From assembly GCA_031296935.1 (NCBI GenBank), contig JAVDPD010000031.1, positions 1 through 64,000 of the forward strand: 64,000 nucleotides of DNA, read 5' to 3'. This document shows, one piece after another, positions 49,250 to 57,463 of this stretch. The DNA comes from Cerasicoccus maritimus. Its GTDB lineage: Bacteria > Verrucomicrobiota > Verrucomicrobiia > Opitutales > Cerasicoccaceae. Both the position numbers and the translations under genes were made by a program. The notes under the pieces were generated by a model, which was not told the DNA's origin, ran no database searches, and saw only the letters and a list, made by a program, of their open reading frames with translations. The stretch's first letter is position 1. The number at the start of each line of letters is the position of its first letter.

Positions 49250-50797
49250 ATGATTTACGCCGACCCAATCCTGACCTGCGAAGAATCGATTGCCCACGAA
49301 AAGCAATTGCTGACCGGCAAAGAAGCGGAATGGACCGCAATGAATAAAGCCGGCCGTTCATTGGGGCGCGCGGCTTTGGACGATTTTTGCGAAGTCGCAC
49401 ACATGCATTCGCGCGCACATCGCAAACCGCGCATTCTGGTGCTGGTGGGCAAAGGTCACAATGGTGGTGACGCGTTGCTTGCCGCCGATGAAATCCTGAA
49501 GCTGCGTCCCGAAGCGGAGGTGAGTATCGTGCCGCTAGTTGAGAAAAAGGAATGCCGATCCTTAACCCGTCGCGCTTGGGATAACTTGGAGACTACTGGT
49601 AAGGCACAGGTGATTCCAGCCATGAAGATGGGCAATCTGGATTTTGAGCTATGCTTCGACGGTTTGCTCGGCATGCAATTTAAGCCGCCGCTGAGGGACA
49701 ACGTGAAACAACTGCTTAGCTCGGTGAATGCGCATCCGTCCATTCGGTTTCGCGTAGCGGTAGATCTCCCCAGCGGCTTGGGCGACCCCGATGCGTTTCA
49801 AGCGAACACGACTTATGCTACGGGCATTTTAAAGGCTCCCGCCTTAGATCCTCAGCACGCGGAAAACGTTGGCCGCATCCGCTACCTGGACATCGGTTTC
49901 TTCGATGAGCTTTACACTGGACCGCAAGCGAGCGGCGAAGATGTCCTGACGCCTGACGTGCTAGCGCCTTTGCGAAACTGGCGTCCATCGGCCAGCGACA
50001 AGCGAAAGTTCGGGCACCTGTTCGTTGTGGCTGGCTCACGCAGCATGCCTGGTGCCTTACTCATGAACGCCAAGGCTGCGTTGCATAGTGGAGTAGGGTT
50101 GGTGACGGCTTTTGCACCGGAGAGTGTCGCAGCTCAATTTGCAGCACAGGCCCCCGAGGTCATGTGGGTTCCCTGGCCGGAAACTCCCGAGGGTGGACTG
50201 GCGCTCGAAGGCTGGCATTTGCTTAGAGAAAAACTGCCCAGGGCCACGGCGGTGCTCTGTGGTTCGGGTATTGGGCAAGAAGCCGAAACGCGGGCTCTAA
50301 TCGAAGAAATGGTTTCAGAAATCCAAGCACCAATGGTGCTCGACGCCGATGCGCTCATACCTTCGGTGATTGAGAAAGCTGCTGAGCGCGGCCCGAACAA
50401 AGGCGCGGTCATCGTGACGCCGCATGCGGGTGAATTCATGCGAATCAGTGGTCAGGATTCAGCGGCTTATGATCGAGAAGCACTGGCTTGGCATGCGCAC
50501 AAGCACGATATCATCACTGTTTATAAAGGGCCGCTGACGCGGGTTACCAATGGCCAACTGGTGCATGCCTCGCCATTCGGTGGACCAGTATTGGCGCGTG
50601 GTGGCAGTGGCGATCTGCTAAGTGGCTTGATTGGAGGGCTCCTGGCACAATGGCCCGAACGAGCCTTTCACGCTGCTGGCGCTGGCGTTGTTTGGCATGG
50701 GATGGCGGCAGATTTACTCGCGCGAGAGCGTGGTGCGGTATCGGTTGCTACGACGGAATTATTAGATTTTCTGTCGCCCGTTTTACGTTTGGCATAG
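49250..50797 (+). CDS. nnr: Bifunctional NAD(P)HX epimerase/dehydratase
   Basis: A 515-residue metabolite-repair enzyme. The N-terminal YjeF-N epimerase domain (residues 1-220) contains LVGKGHNGGDALLAADEILK and VAVDLPSGLGDP. The C-terminal dehydratase domain (about 240-510) is ribokinase-like with HLFVVAGSRSMPGALLMNAK, VLDADALI, VTPHAGEF and RGGSGDLLSGLIGGL, the ADP/NADHX site. It repairs hydrated NADH and NADPH. It is directly behind acpS with a 3-nt gap. Confidence 0.94.
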   Translation: MIYADPILTCEESIAHEKQLLTGKEAEWTAMNKAGRSLGRAALDDFCEVAHMHSRAHRKPRILVLVGKGHNGGDALLAADEILKLRPEAEVSIVPLVEKKECRSLTRRAWDNLETTGKAQVIPAMKMGNLDFELCFDGLLGMQFKPPLRDNVKQLLSSVNAHPSIRFRVAVDLPSGLGDPDAFQANTTYATGILKAPALDPQHAENVGRIRYLDIGFFDELYTGPQASGEDVLTPDVLAPLRNWRPSASDKRKFGHLFVVAGSRSMPGALLMNAKAALHSGVGLVTAFAPESVAAQFAAQAPEVMWVPWPETPEGGLALEGWHLLREKLPRATAVLCGSGIGQEAETRALIEEMVSEIQAPMVLDADALIPSVIEKAAERGPNKGAVIVTPHAGEFMRISGQDSAAYDREALAWHAHKHDIITVYKGPLTRVTNGQLVHASPFGGPVLARGGSGDLLSGLIGGLLAQWPERAFHAAGAGVVWHGMAADLLARERGAVSVATTELLDFLSPVLRLA

Positions 50798-50815
50798 TGG
50801 AAGAATCCGTAGAGT

Positions 50816-51223
50816 ATGTCTGCAATGAGCAAACATTCCGTATCCATCATCCTCTTGACGCTCACGTTTGGACTCGTCGCATTCTTCTCCGGTTGCGCAT
50901 CCAGCAAGTCAATGCCCACCGAGAATGATCAGACCTACTCGTTGACTTCAATTGATGGTGAAGCGCCGACCGTGGAGGCGGTTACGTTAGAGTTGAAGAA
51001 TAAAGAAATTCACGGAAATGGCCCGATCAACCGATGGCAGGCTTCGGTTGAGTTCGGCAAAGTCGGCCCGATGATCGTGACTCGCCGCGGTGGTCCTGCC
51101 CATATCATGCAGTTCGAGAGCCGTTTTATTTCGCAGATGGAAGGCTCCGTCATGGAGCAGAAAACTGACGAGCTGGTTTTTAGCAAAACGGAATCCACCA
51201 TTGTCTTCAGTAAGTCGGAGTAA
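50816..51223 (+). CDS. META-like lipoprotein
   Basis: A 135-residue lipoprotein with lipobox region VAFFSGCASS (Cys about residue 27). The mature part (TYSLTSIDGEAP ... VTLELKNKEIHGNGPINRWQ) resembles the META/HslJ domain, in which a G-x-G-x-x-N-R-W-x core is typical, and continues with beta strands to SKSE. Starts at 50816 (ATG) or 50825 are both possible. The gene lies between nnr and dprA with short gaps (18 and 5 nt). Role unknown; an outer-membrane or periplasmic stress function is a guess. Confidence 0.7.
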   Translation: MSAMSKHSVSIILLTLTFGLVAFFSGCASSKSMPTENDQTYSLTSIDGEAPTVEAVTLELKNKEIHGNGPINRWQASVEFGKVGPMIVTRRGGPAHIMQFESRFISQMEGSVMEQKTDELVFSKTESTIVFSKSE

Positions 51224-51228
51224 TCAAG

Positions 51229-52383
51229 ATGAGCGCATCTGCTTCGTTGACCACAACACAGGCCTTACTGGCGCTGAATGGATTGCCTCGATTGGGGCCG
51301 GTGACGCTGCGGCGTTTGCTCAACGAATTTAAAGACGATCCAATCGCAGTTCTTTCCGCGAGTAAGTCGGCCTTGCTGCGCGTCGAGCGTGTTGGGCAAG
51401 ACACTGCTGACATTATTCAAAACTGGGAAAAGCACTTCGACCTGGCCCGTGAGGAGAAGCGGCTGGCTCGCGCTGGCGCCAGTTTTGTAGCGGTAACCGA
51501 TGCAGATTATCCGAAGCCGCTGAAGAAAATTTACGATCCGCCACTTGGGCTCTATATTATTGGGCCACTGCGCCCGAGTGTGAAATCCGTGGCGATTGTG
51601 GGGAGTCGCCGGACTACGCTCTATGGTCAAAGCGTTGCTAAGCGCTTGGCGGAGGATCTCGTCCGCATGGGCTTCTGCGTCGTCAGCGGCTTGGCGCGCG
51701 GGATTGACACCGCAGCGCAGCAAGGGGCCATCGATGCCGGGGGCGATACGGCGGCGGTATTAGGATGCGGCGTCGACATTGTTTATCCACCGGAAAACAT
51801 TGAGCTCTACAAAAAGATCGGTGAGCGCGGGGCCTTGATTAGTGAATTGCCGTTTGGCACCAGGGCCAGTCGCACGACCTTTCCAATGCGGAACCGCCTG
51901 ATCGCCGGGATGTCTGCGGCAACCATCGTAGTGGAGTCGGATAAGAGTGGTGGCAGCATGATAACCGCACGTTTTGCCATGGAGCAAAACCGCCCAGTGT
52001 TCGCGGTGCCCGGGCGCATTGACCAACCCAGTAGCGCGGGCTGCCATCAACTCATTCGGGATGGCGCGGTGCTGCTGACTTCCATTGACGATCTGATCAA
52101 TGAACTGGCTTACGGCGGCGGACAACAAGCGGAATTGAATCTGGACGGTGGATCATCCGGCAATGCGATCAAGGCAGACGAACGGGAGAACCTGCTCAAG
52201 GATTTAAACAACGATGAGCGCGCAGTCTTTCAACCCCTGCTCGAAGGTGAGGCGTTGACCCGCGATGCAATTGCGCACAAGAGCGGCCTGCCGGTGGCGG
52301 CGGTTTCGGCGACCCTGCTCATGTTGGAGCTCAAACGCTGCGTTGGCAAACGAGCCGACGGATGCTATGAACGACGCAAGTAA
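51229..52383 (+). CDS. dprA: DNA processing protein DprA
   Basis: A 384-residue protein that loads RecA on incoming single-stranded DNA during natural transformation. Residues 1-75 contain a helix-hairpin-helix-like region (NGLPRLGPVTLRRLLNEF). The Rossmann-like DprA domain follows: VAIVGSRRTTLYGQSVAKRL, VSGLARGIDTAAQQGAIDAG, VLGCGVDIVYPPEN, FPMRNRLIAGMSAATIVVES and GGSMITARFA. The C-terminal 60 residues form the winged-helix domain. Other competence genes are not seen here. Confidence 0.95.
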   Translation: MSASASLTTTQALLALNGLPRLGPVTLRRLLNEFKDDPIAVLSASKSALLRVERVGQDTADIIQNWEKHFDLAREEKRLARAGASFVAVTDADYPKPLKKIYDPPLGLYIIGPLRPSVKSVAIVGSRRTTLYGQSVAKRLAEDLVRMGFCVVSGLARGIDTAAQQGAIDAGGDTAAVLGCGVDIVYPPENIELYKKIGERGALISELPFGTRASRTTFPMRNRLIAGMSAATIVVESDKSGGSMITARFAMEQNRPVFAVPGRIDQPSSAGCHQLIRDGAVLLTSIDDLINELAYGGGQQAELNLDGGSSGNAIKADERENLLKDLNNDERAVFQPLLEGEALTRDAIAHKSGLPVAAVSATLLMLELKRCVGKRADGCYERRK

Positions 52384-52385
52384 GT

Positions 52386-53303
52386 ATGCGGATTCTTGTG
52401 ATAAAACCTTCATCGCTGGGCGACATTATTCATGGCTTGCAGGTTGCGGAATCGATTCGCCTACAGCTCGATGGTGCGCAGATCGATTGGGTAGCTCGTG
52501 ATATCTTTGCGCCGATGGTTGAAGCCTGCGACACGGTTAGCCGCGTGCTGCCATTCTATCGTGGAGGAGGTTTCGGCGCATTTGGGCAGTTGATTGCAGA
52601 TATCCGCGATGTCGACTACGACTGGGTTCTCGACATGCAGGGATTGGCGCGCAGTGGCGTTATGGCGGCTTGTTCAAAGACGCCCCGCAAGCATCGAATT
52701 GGACGTAGCGATGCGCGCGAAGGCAGCGCCTTGGCTTGTGGCGTTAAGGCTAAATTGCCGCCCGGAGATGCGCCTCACGCTGTCGACATTTTACGTGAGT
52801 TTATGTCGGTAATGGGCTTGGAAAACCAATTACTTGGCGCGTTGACTTTTTCTGATCCACATCATGCGCTACCGGAATTACCCAATGGCTATTATCTGCT
52901 ATTTCCCGGAAGCCGACGTGCCGAGAAGGAATGGCCCGGATTTTTGGAGCTAACCGAACTGCTTTTGGGCGATGGGGAGACGGTTGTTTGGGGTGGTGAT
53001 GTTTCTGCGGAAGGCAATGCTCATTGGCCATCAGACCGATTCTTTAATTTAACGGCGCAAACGGCACTAGATGTTCTGCCCATGATGATTGCCAGTGCGA
53101 AAGTCACCGTGTGCAATGATAGTGGTCCGATGCATCTGGCAGCGGCAATGGGGAGGCCAGTGATAGGCATTTTCGGGCCAACACCGCCAGAACGCTATGG
53201 GCCGTATCCACTAAGTGCGCCAAGTAACCGAGTGGTCCGTGCGCCGGAGGGTGAGCTATCGCTTTTGCGATCGGATACGGTTTTAGCAGAAATCCAGTCC
53301 TAA
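52386..53303 (+). CDS. Glycosyltransferase family 9 (heptosyltransferase-like)
   Basis: A 305-residue GT-B enzyme of the ADP-heptose:LPS transferase family. N-terminal MRILVIKPSSLGDIIHGLQV and the sugar-nucleotide region VCNDSGPMHLAAAMGRPVIG (about residues 240-259) followed by IFGPTPPERYGPY are characteristic. It probably adds a heptose or related sugar to the inner core of lipopolysaccharide, so WaaC/WaaF-like, but the precise acceptor is unknown. It starts 2 nt after dprA. The stop codon (TAA, 53301-53303) is the first three bases of a large palindromic repeat. Confidence 0.9.
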   Translation: MRILVIKPSSLGDIIHGLQVAESIRLQLDGAQIDWVARDIFAPMVEACDTVSRVLPFYRGGGFGAFGQLIADIRDVDYDWVLDMQGLARSGVMAACSKTPRKHRIGRSDAREGSALACGVKAKLPPGDAPHAVDILREFMSVMGLENQLLGALTFSDPHHALPELPNGYYLLFPGSRRAEKEWPGFLELTELLLGDGETVVWGGDVSAEGNAHWPSDRFFNLTAQTALDVLPMMIASAKVTVCNDSGPMHLAAAMGRPVIGIFGPTPPERYGPYPLSAPSNRVVRAPEGELSLLRSDTVLAEIQS

Positions 53304-53384
53304 GAGGGCGTCTAAAAACTCAATTGACCTTCGTTGGAGAGCGTCTTCGGGGAAGGTCAATTGAGTTTTTAGACGCCCTCTTAG
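53301..53384. repeat. Perfect palindromic element, family C, copy 2
   Basis: 31-bp arms, perfect reverse complements: TAAGAGGGCGTCTAAAAACT... (53301-53331) and ...AGTTTTTAGACGCCCTCTTA (53354-53384), with a 22-nt loop containing GGAGAGCGTCTTCG. The ends match the element at 9355-9522. The first three bases are the stop codon of the glycosyltransferase gene. Confidence 0.93.
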
Positions 53385-53673
53385 GAAAAATCGAGTTTCG
53401 GGTTAGCCTTGGTCAAACTGCGATTCATTGTTTGAGGTTGGATGGAGACGGGGTGGCGCGCGACCGAACATGCCCGATCGATCGCCCATTGCTGATCAAG
53501 TAGGGAGATTCCCAAGGAGCGATTTTATGATGGAACCTGGCTTGTAGTATGGATTTGAAAGATTGATATCGCGCGTAACGTCAGCGCGACCTGGCCTACC
53601 TGCTTGCTCACGTAACACGATTTTATTGCAAAATATTTGCAATTCAATTCGTCCTGTCTACGATTCGATCAAA
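53385..53673. other. Leader and regulatory region of the pseudopilin/MerC operon
   Basis: 289 nt between the palindromic element and the pseudopilin start. No gene is visible. It contains the 19-bp palindrome at 53625-53643 that is a candidate metal-regulator operator. No other recognised feature. Confidence 0.5.
53625..53643. promoter_or_regulatory. Candidate Zur-type operator, site 1
   Basis: ATTGCAAAATATTTGCAAT is a perfect 8-3-8 inverted repeat (ATTGCAAA / TTTGCAAT). Its centre is 40 bp upstream of the pseudopilin ATG at 53674. A 16-of-19 match lies in front of the opposing operon at 58242-58260. The size, AT-richness and symmetry fit a Fur-superfamily repressor site; assignment to Zur rests on the neighbouring CobW, MerC and choice-of-anchor-M genes. 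Confidence 0.65.
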
Positions 53674-54369
53674 ATGGAAAAATCACGAACATTGCGCAAG
53701 GCGTTTACCTTGGTTGAGCTGCTGACAGTTGTTGCGGTCTTGGCGATCTTGGGGAGCTTGCTGATTGCGGTCATTGGTGGCGTAAAGGCAAAAGCCCATC
53801 AAGCTGCTTGCGCCAGCAACATGCGGCAGATCGGCTTTGGCCTCCAGCTGTATGCCAACGACCACGGAGAGTATCCTAAGGCGAATACAACCGACCTAAA
53901 CGAATCGTGGATTTATACCCTTTCTGATTACCTCGAAGATCTTGATGAGGTTAGAATCTGCCCAGTGGACCCCAAAGCGGATAAGCGCTTAAAGGCAGGC
54001 GGAACCAGCTATATTTTAAACAGCAATGTCTTTGCTGCTGACCAGACGTTGGACCCGTTTGGCAATACTGTCGGTAAAGTATACAATCGGCCCTCCTTGA
54101 TTCCCAATCCAGCGAAGACGATTCTCGCGTTTAATGTTTCGGACTCGATGCCAATAGGAGCCACCAATGACCACACGCACTCAAGCGATTGGACCGGCTG
54201 GAGCTCGGTGCTCCGGGATATTCAACCCAATCGTCATGGAGGCAGAGAAAACGATTTAACCTCCGGCTCCGCGAATTACCTGTATGCGGACACCCACGTG
54301 GAAAGTATATCTGCGGCTGCCGTTAAAGAGAAAATAGTCAATGGCGATAACATCGCTGCAGTTCAGTAA
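53674..54369 (+). CDS. Pseudopilin of the putative zinc locus
   Basis: A 231-residue protein. ATG 53674 (MEKSRTLRKAFTLVELLTVV) provides a short basic leader, Ala at -1 and Glu at +5; the longer frame crosses the operator region. The hydrophobic helix runs to about residue 32 and is followed by CASNMRQIGFGLQLYANDHG, as in DUF1559-like pseudopilins, and NRHGGRENDL ... YLYADTHVESI near the end, a variant of the H...DG ending. It is the first gene after the candidate operator and 5 nt before the secreted protein gene. Confidence 0.85.
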   Translation: MEKSRTLRKAFTLVELLTVVAVLAILGSLLIAVIGGVKAKAHQAACASNMRQIGFGLQLYANDHGEYPKANTTDLNESWIYTLSDYLEDLDEVRICPVDPKADKRLKAGGTSYILNSNVFAADQTLDPFGNTVGKVYNRPSLIPNPAKTILAFNVSDSMPIGATNDHTHSSDWTGWSSVLRDIQPNRHGGRENDLTSGSANYLYADTHVESISAAAVKEKIVNGDNIAAVQ

Positions 54370-54374
54370 TTCTT

Positions 54375-55505
54375 ATGTTTATACGAGCGATAGCTTCACT
54401 GCTTGTGAGCGCATGCCTTGCCAATGGTCAGGGTTCAATTCTGATCGACGGCCATGCGGACGTTCGCTTCAACTACGAGTCGGCGTCCTCAACTTGGGGT
54501 GCGGAAATTGTTTATGGGAGTTTTGAGAATCCAGAAAACTTTGCAGCTTTTGATCAGGTGGCTTTTCCACTTGAGGATATTCCATACACATCGGGCGGCC
54601 CACGTTATTCCATTCCAAACAGTGGCTTTGAGTTTCTAGGCGGCTCTGCTGGTAGCCCAGTATGGATTGCGCCCCAGTCGGATGGCGGCTTTGCCTGGCC
54701 GGGATTTCGCAATGAGCAGGAACTAGGCGCCATTGCCAGCTACACACCGAGCGACTCACGCGTGAGCTCACAAGGCTCGCAGTCATGGATCAAAATGACT
54801 TTAGTTGAGGTGGACTACTCCGGCGAGGGCGAGGATCCCCAAGTTTCCCTTTGGCAAAACAGCACAACGAGTGGCACTGTAGTCTGGGCTGCGACTTCCG
54901 ATGGGTTAGACTCAACGGATGCCTACTACCAACTGGCTAACGGGCACAGTCACCTGAATTGGGGTTTCACCGAAAAAGGTATTTATCGATTGGGCATGCA
55001 AGCAAGCGCCTACGCTGGCGAGGGGATGACCGACCCTACGCAAAGCGAAGTGGAGGGCGTTATCTTTGCCGTGGGGACCTATGCGATTTGGAAGGCCACC
55101 TATTTTTCGGGAGGCGATTTGTTCAACGAGGCAGTTACCGGTGCCACGGCGGACGCGAACCAAGACGGTGTGCCGCTGCTTCTGGAGTATGCCTTTAACC
55201 TCTCCCCCCTTGCCTCTACTGTCGCATCCCTGGAGCCGGGTGTCGGTGTGAGCGGCCTGCCTGCTTTGACTTTAAACAATGATGCTCAACTGCAAATAGA
55301 ATACGTTAGACGCAAAGATTCGGGCACATCGGAAATCACTTATGAAGCTCAGTTCGCCTCTGGCTTGAGTGCTGTGGATTGGCAAACCGCGACTGAAGAA
55401 ACTGTCACCTCAATCGATGACGACTGGGAGCGCGTAGTAGTAATCGATCCGACCGAAGGCGCTCTTAGTCGATTTGGGCGAGTCTTGGTTGTGCTTGGGG
55501 AATAG
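54375..55505 (+). CDS. Secreted choice-of-anchor-M protein with shared C-terminal module
   Basis: A 376-residue exported protein; signal peptide MFIRAIASLLVSACLANGQ. Residues 20-235 match the choice-of-anchor M (surface-anchored protein) domain: LIDGHADVRFNYES near the N-terminus and GHSHLNWGFTEKGIYRLGM at about residues 195-213; the histidines could bind metal. The C-terminus has the degenerate Ca-binding stretch DANQDGVPLLLEYAFNLSP and a beta domain ending RFGRVLVVLGE. Its paralogue, with a PEP-CTERM tail, is at 57464-58198. Cyanobacterial relatives include Zur-repressed proteins, which supports a zinc role. Confidence 0.8.
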   Translation: MFIRAIASLLVSACLANGQGSILIDGHADVRFNYESASSTWGAEIVYGSFENPENFAAFDQVAFPLEDIPYTSGGPRYSIPNSGFEFLGGSAGSPVWIAPQSDGGFAWPGFRNEQELGAIASYTPSDSRVSSQGSQSWIKMTLVEVDYSGEGEDPQVSLWQNSTTSGTVVWAATSDGLDSTDAYYQLANGHSHLNWGFTEKGIYRLGMQASAYAGEGMTDPTQSEVEGVIFAVGTYAIWKATYFSGGDLFNEAVTGATADANQDGVPLLLEYAFNLSPLASTVASLEPGVGVSGLPALTLNNDAQLQIEYVRRKDSGTSEITYEAQFASGLSAVDWQTATEETVTSIDDDWERVVVIDPTEGALSRFGRVLVVLGE

Positions 55506-55533
55506 TAGAATTTGATTGGGAAATTTTGAAGTG

Positions 55534-56061
55534 ATGAGTTTTTCCTGCACTCAGTCTAAGAGTTCTTTACTGGATCATCTGGCGATTTCTATGGCCGTTG
55601 TATGCGGTATTCATTGCCTGGTCACGCCCGTGCTATTGGTGGCCTTACCGATTTTGGCAACCACGTTTTGGGTCAACGAAAACTTTCACCTATGGATGCT
55701 CTTGCTCGTGATCCCGACAACCTCCTTAGCGCTGTTCTCTGGATGCCGACAGCATAAGGACCGCATCGTCGTTGTCCTGGCGTTCATTGGACTGAGCCTG
55801 CTGGTAGCCGCTTTGCTCAGCGAACGGGCTTTGCATGATGACTTTTCAACCGCGAATATTACGCCGTCTGCCACTTCGGATTCAAGCGACTGTTCCACTT
55901 GCCGACATTGCGCATTACCCAGTAGTGCCAGCAATGAACTGCCAGCCGAACACTCGGAGTTGGCCTGGCTCCCAATAATGAACACGTTGGGCGGCTTGTT
56001 TCTTGTCGCCGGTCACTCACGAAATTTCCTGCTCTGCCGCAGGTCGAAGTGCGCGCATTAA
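55534..56061 (+). CDS. MerC-domain membrane protein
   Basis: A 175-residue inner-membrane protein with four hydrophobic segments. The MerC domain starts at [20 protein letters not shown], whose CxxHC-like cysteine pair (Cys, His, Cys) is the metal site. Between segments three and four lies a Cys-rich loop ([18 protein letters not shown]). ATG 55534 is preferred over TTG 55516. MerC domains transport mercury in mer operons, but stand-alone copies near CobW and Zur-controlled genes are thought to handle zinc. Its TAA and the convergent CobW TAA share the bases TTAA. Confidence 0.85.
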   Translation: MSFSCTQSKSSLLDHLAISMAVVCGIHCLVTPVLLVALPILATTFWVNENFHLWMLLLVIPTTSLALFSGCRQHKDRIVVVLAFIGLSLLVAALLSERALHDDFSTANITPSATSDSSDCSTCRHCALPSSASNELPAEHSELAWLPIMNTLGGLFLVAGHSRNFLLCRRSKCAH

Positions 56062-57311
56062 CGCACCGCAGTGTCCTGCGTTACTAAACACTCGTCGAGC
56101 AGTTGGGCAATCCGATCACGGTCGAGGTCAATTCCGATAAAGACCAATTCCTGACGTCGGTCACCCACATGGGGCAGCCATGCCTCCTGAACCAGCGCGG
56201 GCATTGCTTCCAGCGATGCCTCACCACGCTGCACTTTAGTATGCCACCAGGGGGAGAGATAATCCGTGCGCAACATGGCGCCGGCGATGGACAACAGACC
56301 CACCAACTCGGGGTGAGCGTCGGACCAGAAAAAGCCTTTGGCGCGAATCACGCCGGGGAGCCCGTCGCGTAGCACGCACAAGAATTTTGTCTCCCCAAAC
56401 GGTTGCCGCGCATTGTAGATAAATGTCTCCAGTCCGTAGTCTTTGTGACTACGCTGGGGACTCCTTACGTAGTCGGGGCGATGTGTGATCGGCGTAAACT
56501 TTGCATCACAAAGCCTTCCTTCGCGATTGCCCATGATCGCGCGTTGCCAACTGGAAGCCGTGAGCGTGTCGCTTTCGCAGAAACGGCTGTCCTGCATGAG
56601 TCGAGCAACATCGATTTGGCCAAAGGCGCATTGCCAGATTTCCGCGCGTTCATTCAGCGTCCGTAGGTATCGCTTGAAACGCTCGCAGTCTTCATCTGGC
56701 AGTACATCCGATTTATTGATGAGCAAAATGTCGGCAACTTCAACCTGCTCCATGAGCAATTCTTGCAGCGGCCTACGTGGATCTGCCAAGAGCAAGTGGC
56801 GTCGCCGCTGCTCGCCAGTATTTTCCGGAGACTCAAAATGGTTCGCCAGATTGGCACCATCCAGAACGGTTACGGTGTTGGCGACGCGCAGAAAATCCGT
56901 TCCCTTGCGACCAGCTGGGTTCATGGTGTAAATCGTTTCCAGAATGGATTTCGGCACAGCTACGCCCGTTGCTTCAATCAGAATATGGCTTGGCTGATAG
57001 CGATGCCAGAGCTCCAACAGCGCATCCAGCAAATCGTTTTGAATCGAGCAACAAATGCAGCCGCCCTGTAGCTCAAGCATGCCGGCGATGGGGCCATCGA
57101 GCTCTTTCAATTGATTGCGTATCAGAGCCGCATCAATGTTCACATCACCAATATCGTTTACGATTACCGCGAGTTTCTGGGCACCGGAATTGGCAAGGAT
57201 GTGATTGAGCAGCGTCGTTTTCCCCGCACCGAGAAAGCCAGTCATGATTGTTACCGGCACACGGTCCAATGCGGATGGCACCTCTTCTGGATTCCAAAAT
57301 AAAAACTTCAT
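56058..57311 (-). CDS. CobW/COG0523 GTPase, ZigA-like zinc metallochaperone
   Basis: A 417-residue G3E GTPase. Walker A is [16 protein letters not shown], the metal-binding motif is [17 protein letters not shown] (CxCC), Walker B/switch is [15 protein letters not shown] and the base-recognition motif is LLINKSDVL. The C-terminal CobW_C domain contains [18 protein letters not shown]. The extended middle insert and C-terminus fit the ZigA/YjiA group used under zinc starvation rather than cobalamin synthesis; no cob genes are near. It is downstream of the PEP-CTERM choice-of-anchor-M gene on the same strand. Confidence 0.88.
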   Translation of the reverse strand: MKFLFWNPEEVPSALDRVPVTIMTGFLGAGKTTLLNHILANSGAQKLAVIVNDIGDVNIDAALIRNQLKELDGPIAGMLELQGGCICCSIQNDLLDALLELWHRYQPSHILIEATGVAVPKSILETIYTMNPAGRKGTDFLRVANTVTVLDGANLANHFESPENTGEQRRRHLLLADPRRPLQELLMEQVEVADILLINKSDVLPDEDCERFKRYLRTLNERAEIWQCAFGQIDVARLMQDSRFCESDTLTASSWQRAIMGNREGRLCDAKFTPITHRPDYVRSPQRSHKDYGLETFIYNARQPFGETKFLCVLRDGLPGVIRAKGFFWSDAHPELVGLLSIAGAMLRTDYLSPWWHTKVQRGEASLEAMPALVQEAWLPHVGDRRQELVFIGIDLDRDRIAQLLDECLVTQDTAVR

Positions 57312-57407
57312 GTTATCTCTAGCGCAAGCGCGCCGCTGAGCGTCACCAATGACCAGGGAATTAAGCGTACGTCGAACACACTTTTCAAACGTGTTTCGAA
57401 AAGCAAG

Positions 57408-57440
57408 TCAGGGCGACCCGTAGCATCGGCGCCGCCCTGA
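57408..57440 (-). terminator. Hairpin between PEP-CTERM and CobW genes
   Basis: TCAGGGCG and CGCCCTGA form an 8-bp stem around 17 nt, followed on the minus strand by CTTGCTTTT. It lies 24 nt after the PEP-CTERM gene and 97 nt before cobW. It may act as a partial terminator, lowering cobW expression relative to the secreted protein. Confidence 0.5.
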
Positions 57441-57463
57441 CAATGAAAAGTTTAGCTGTGAGC

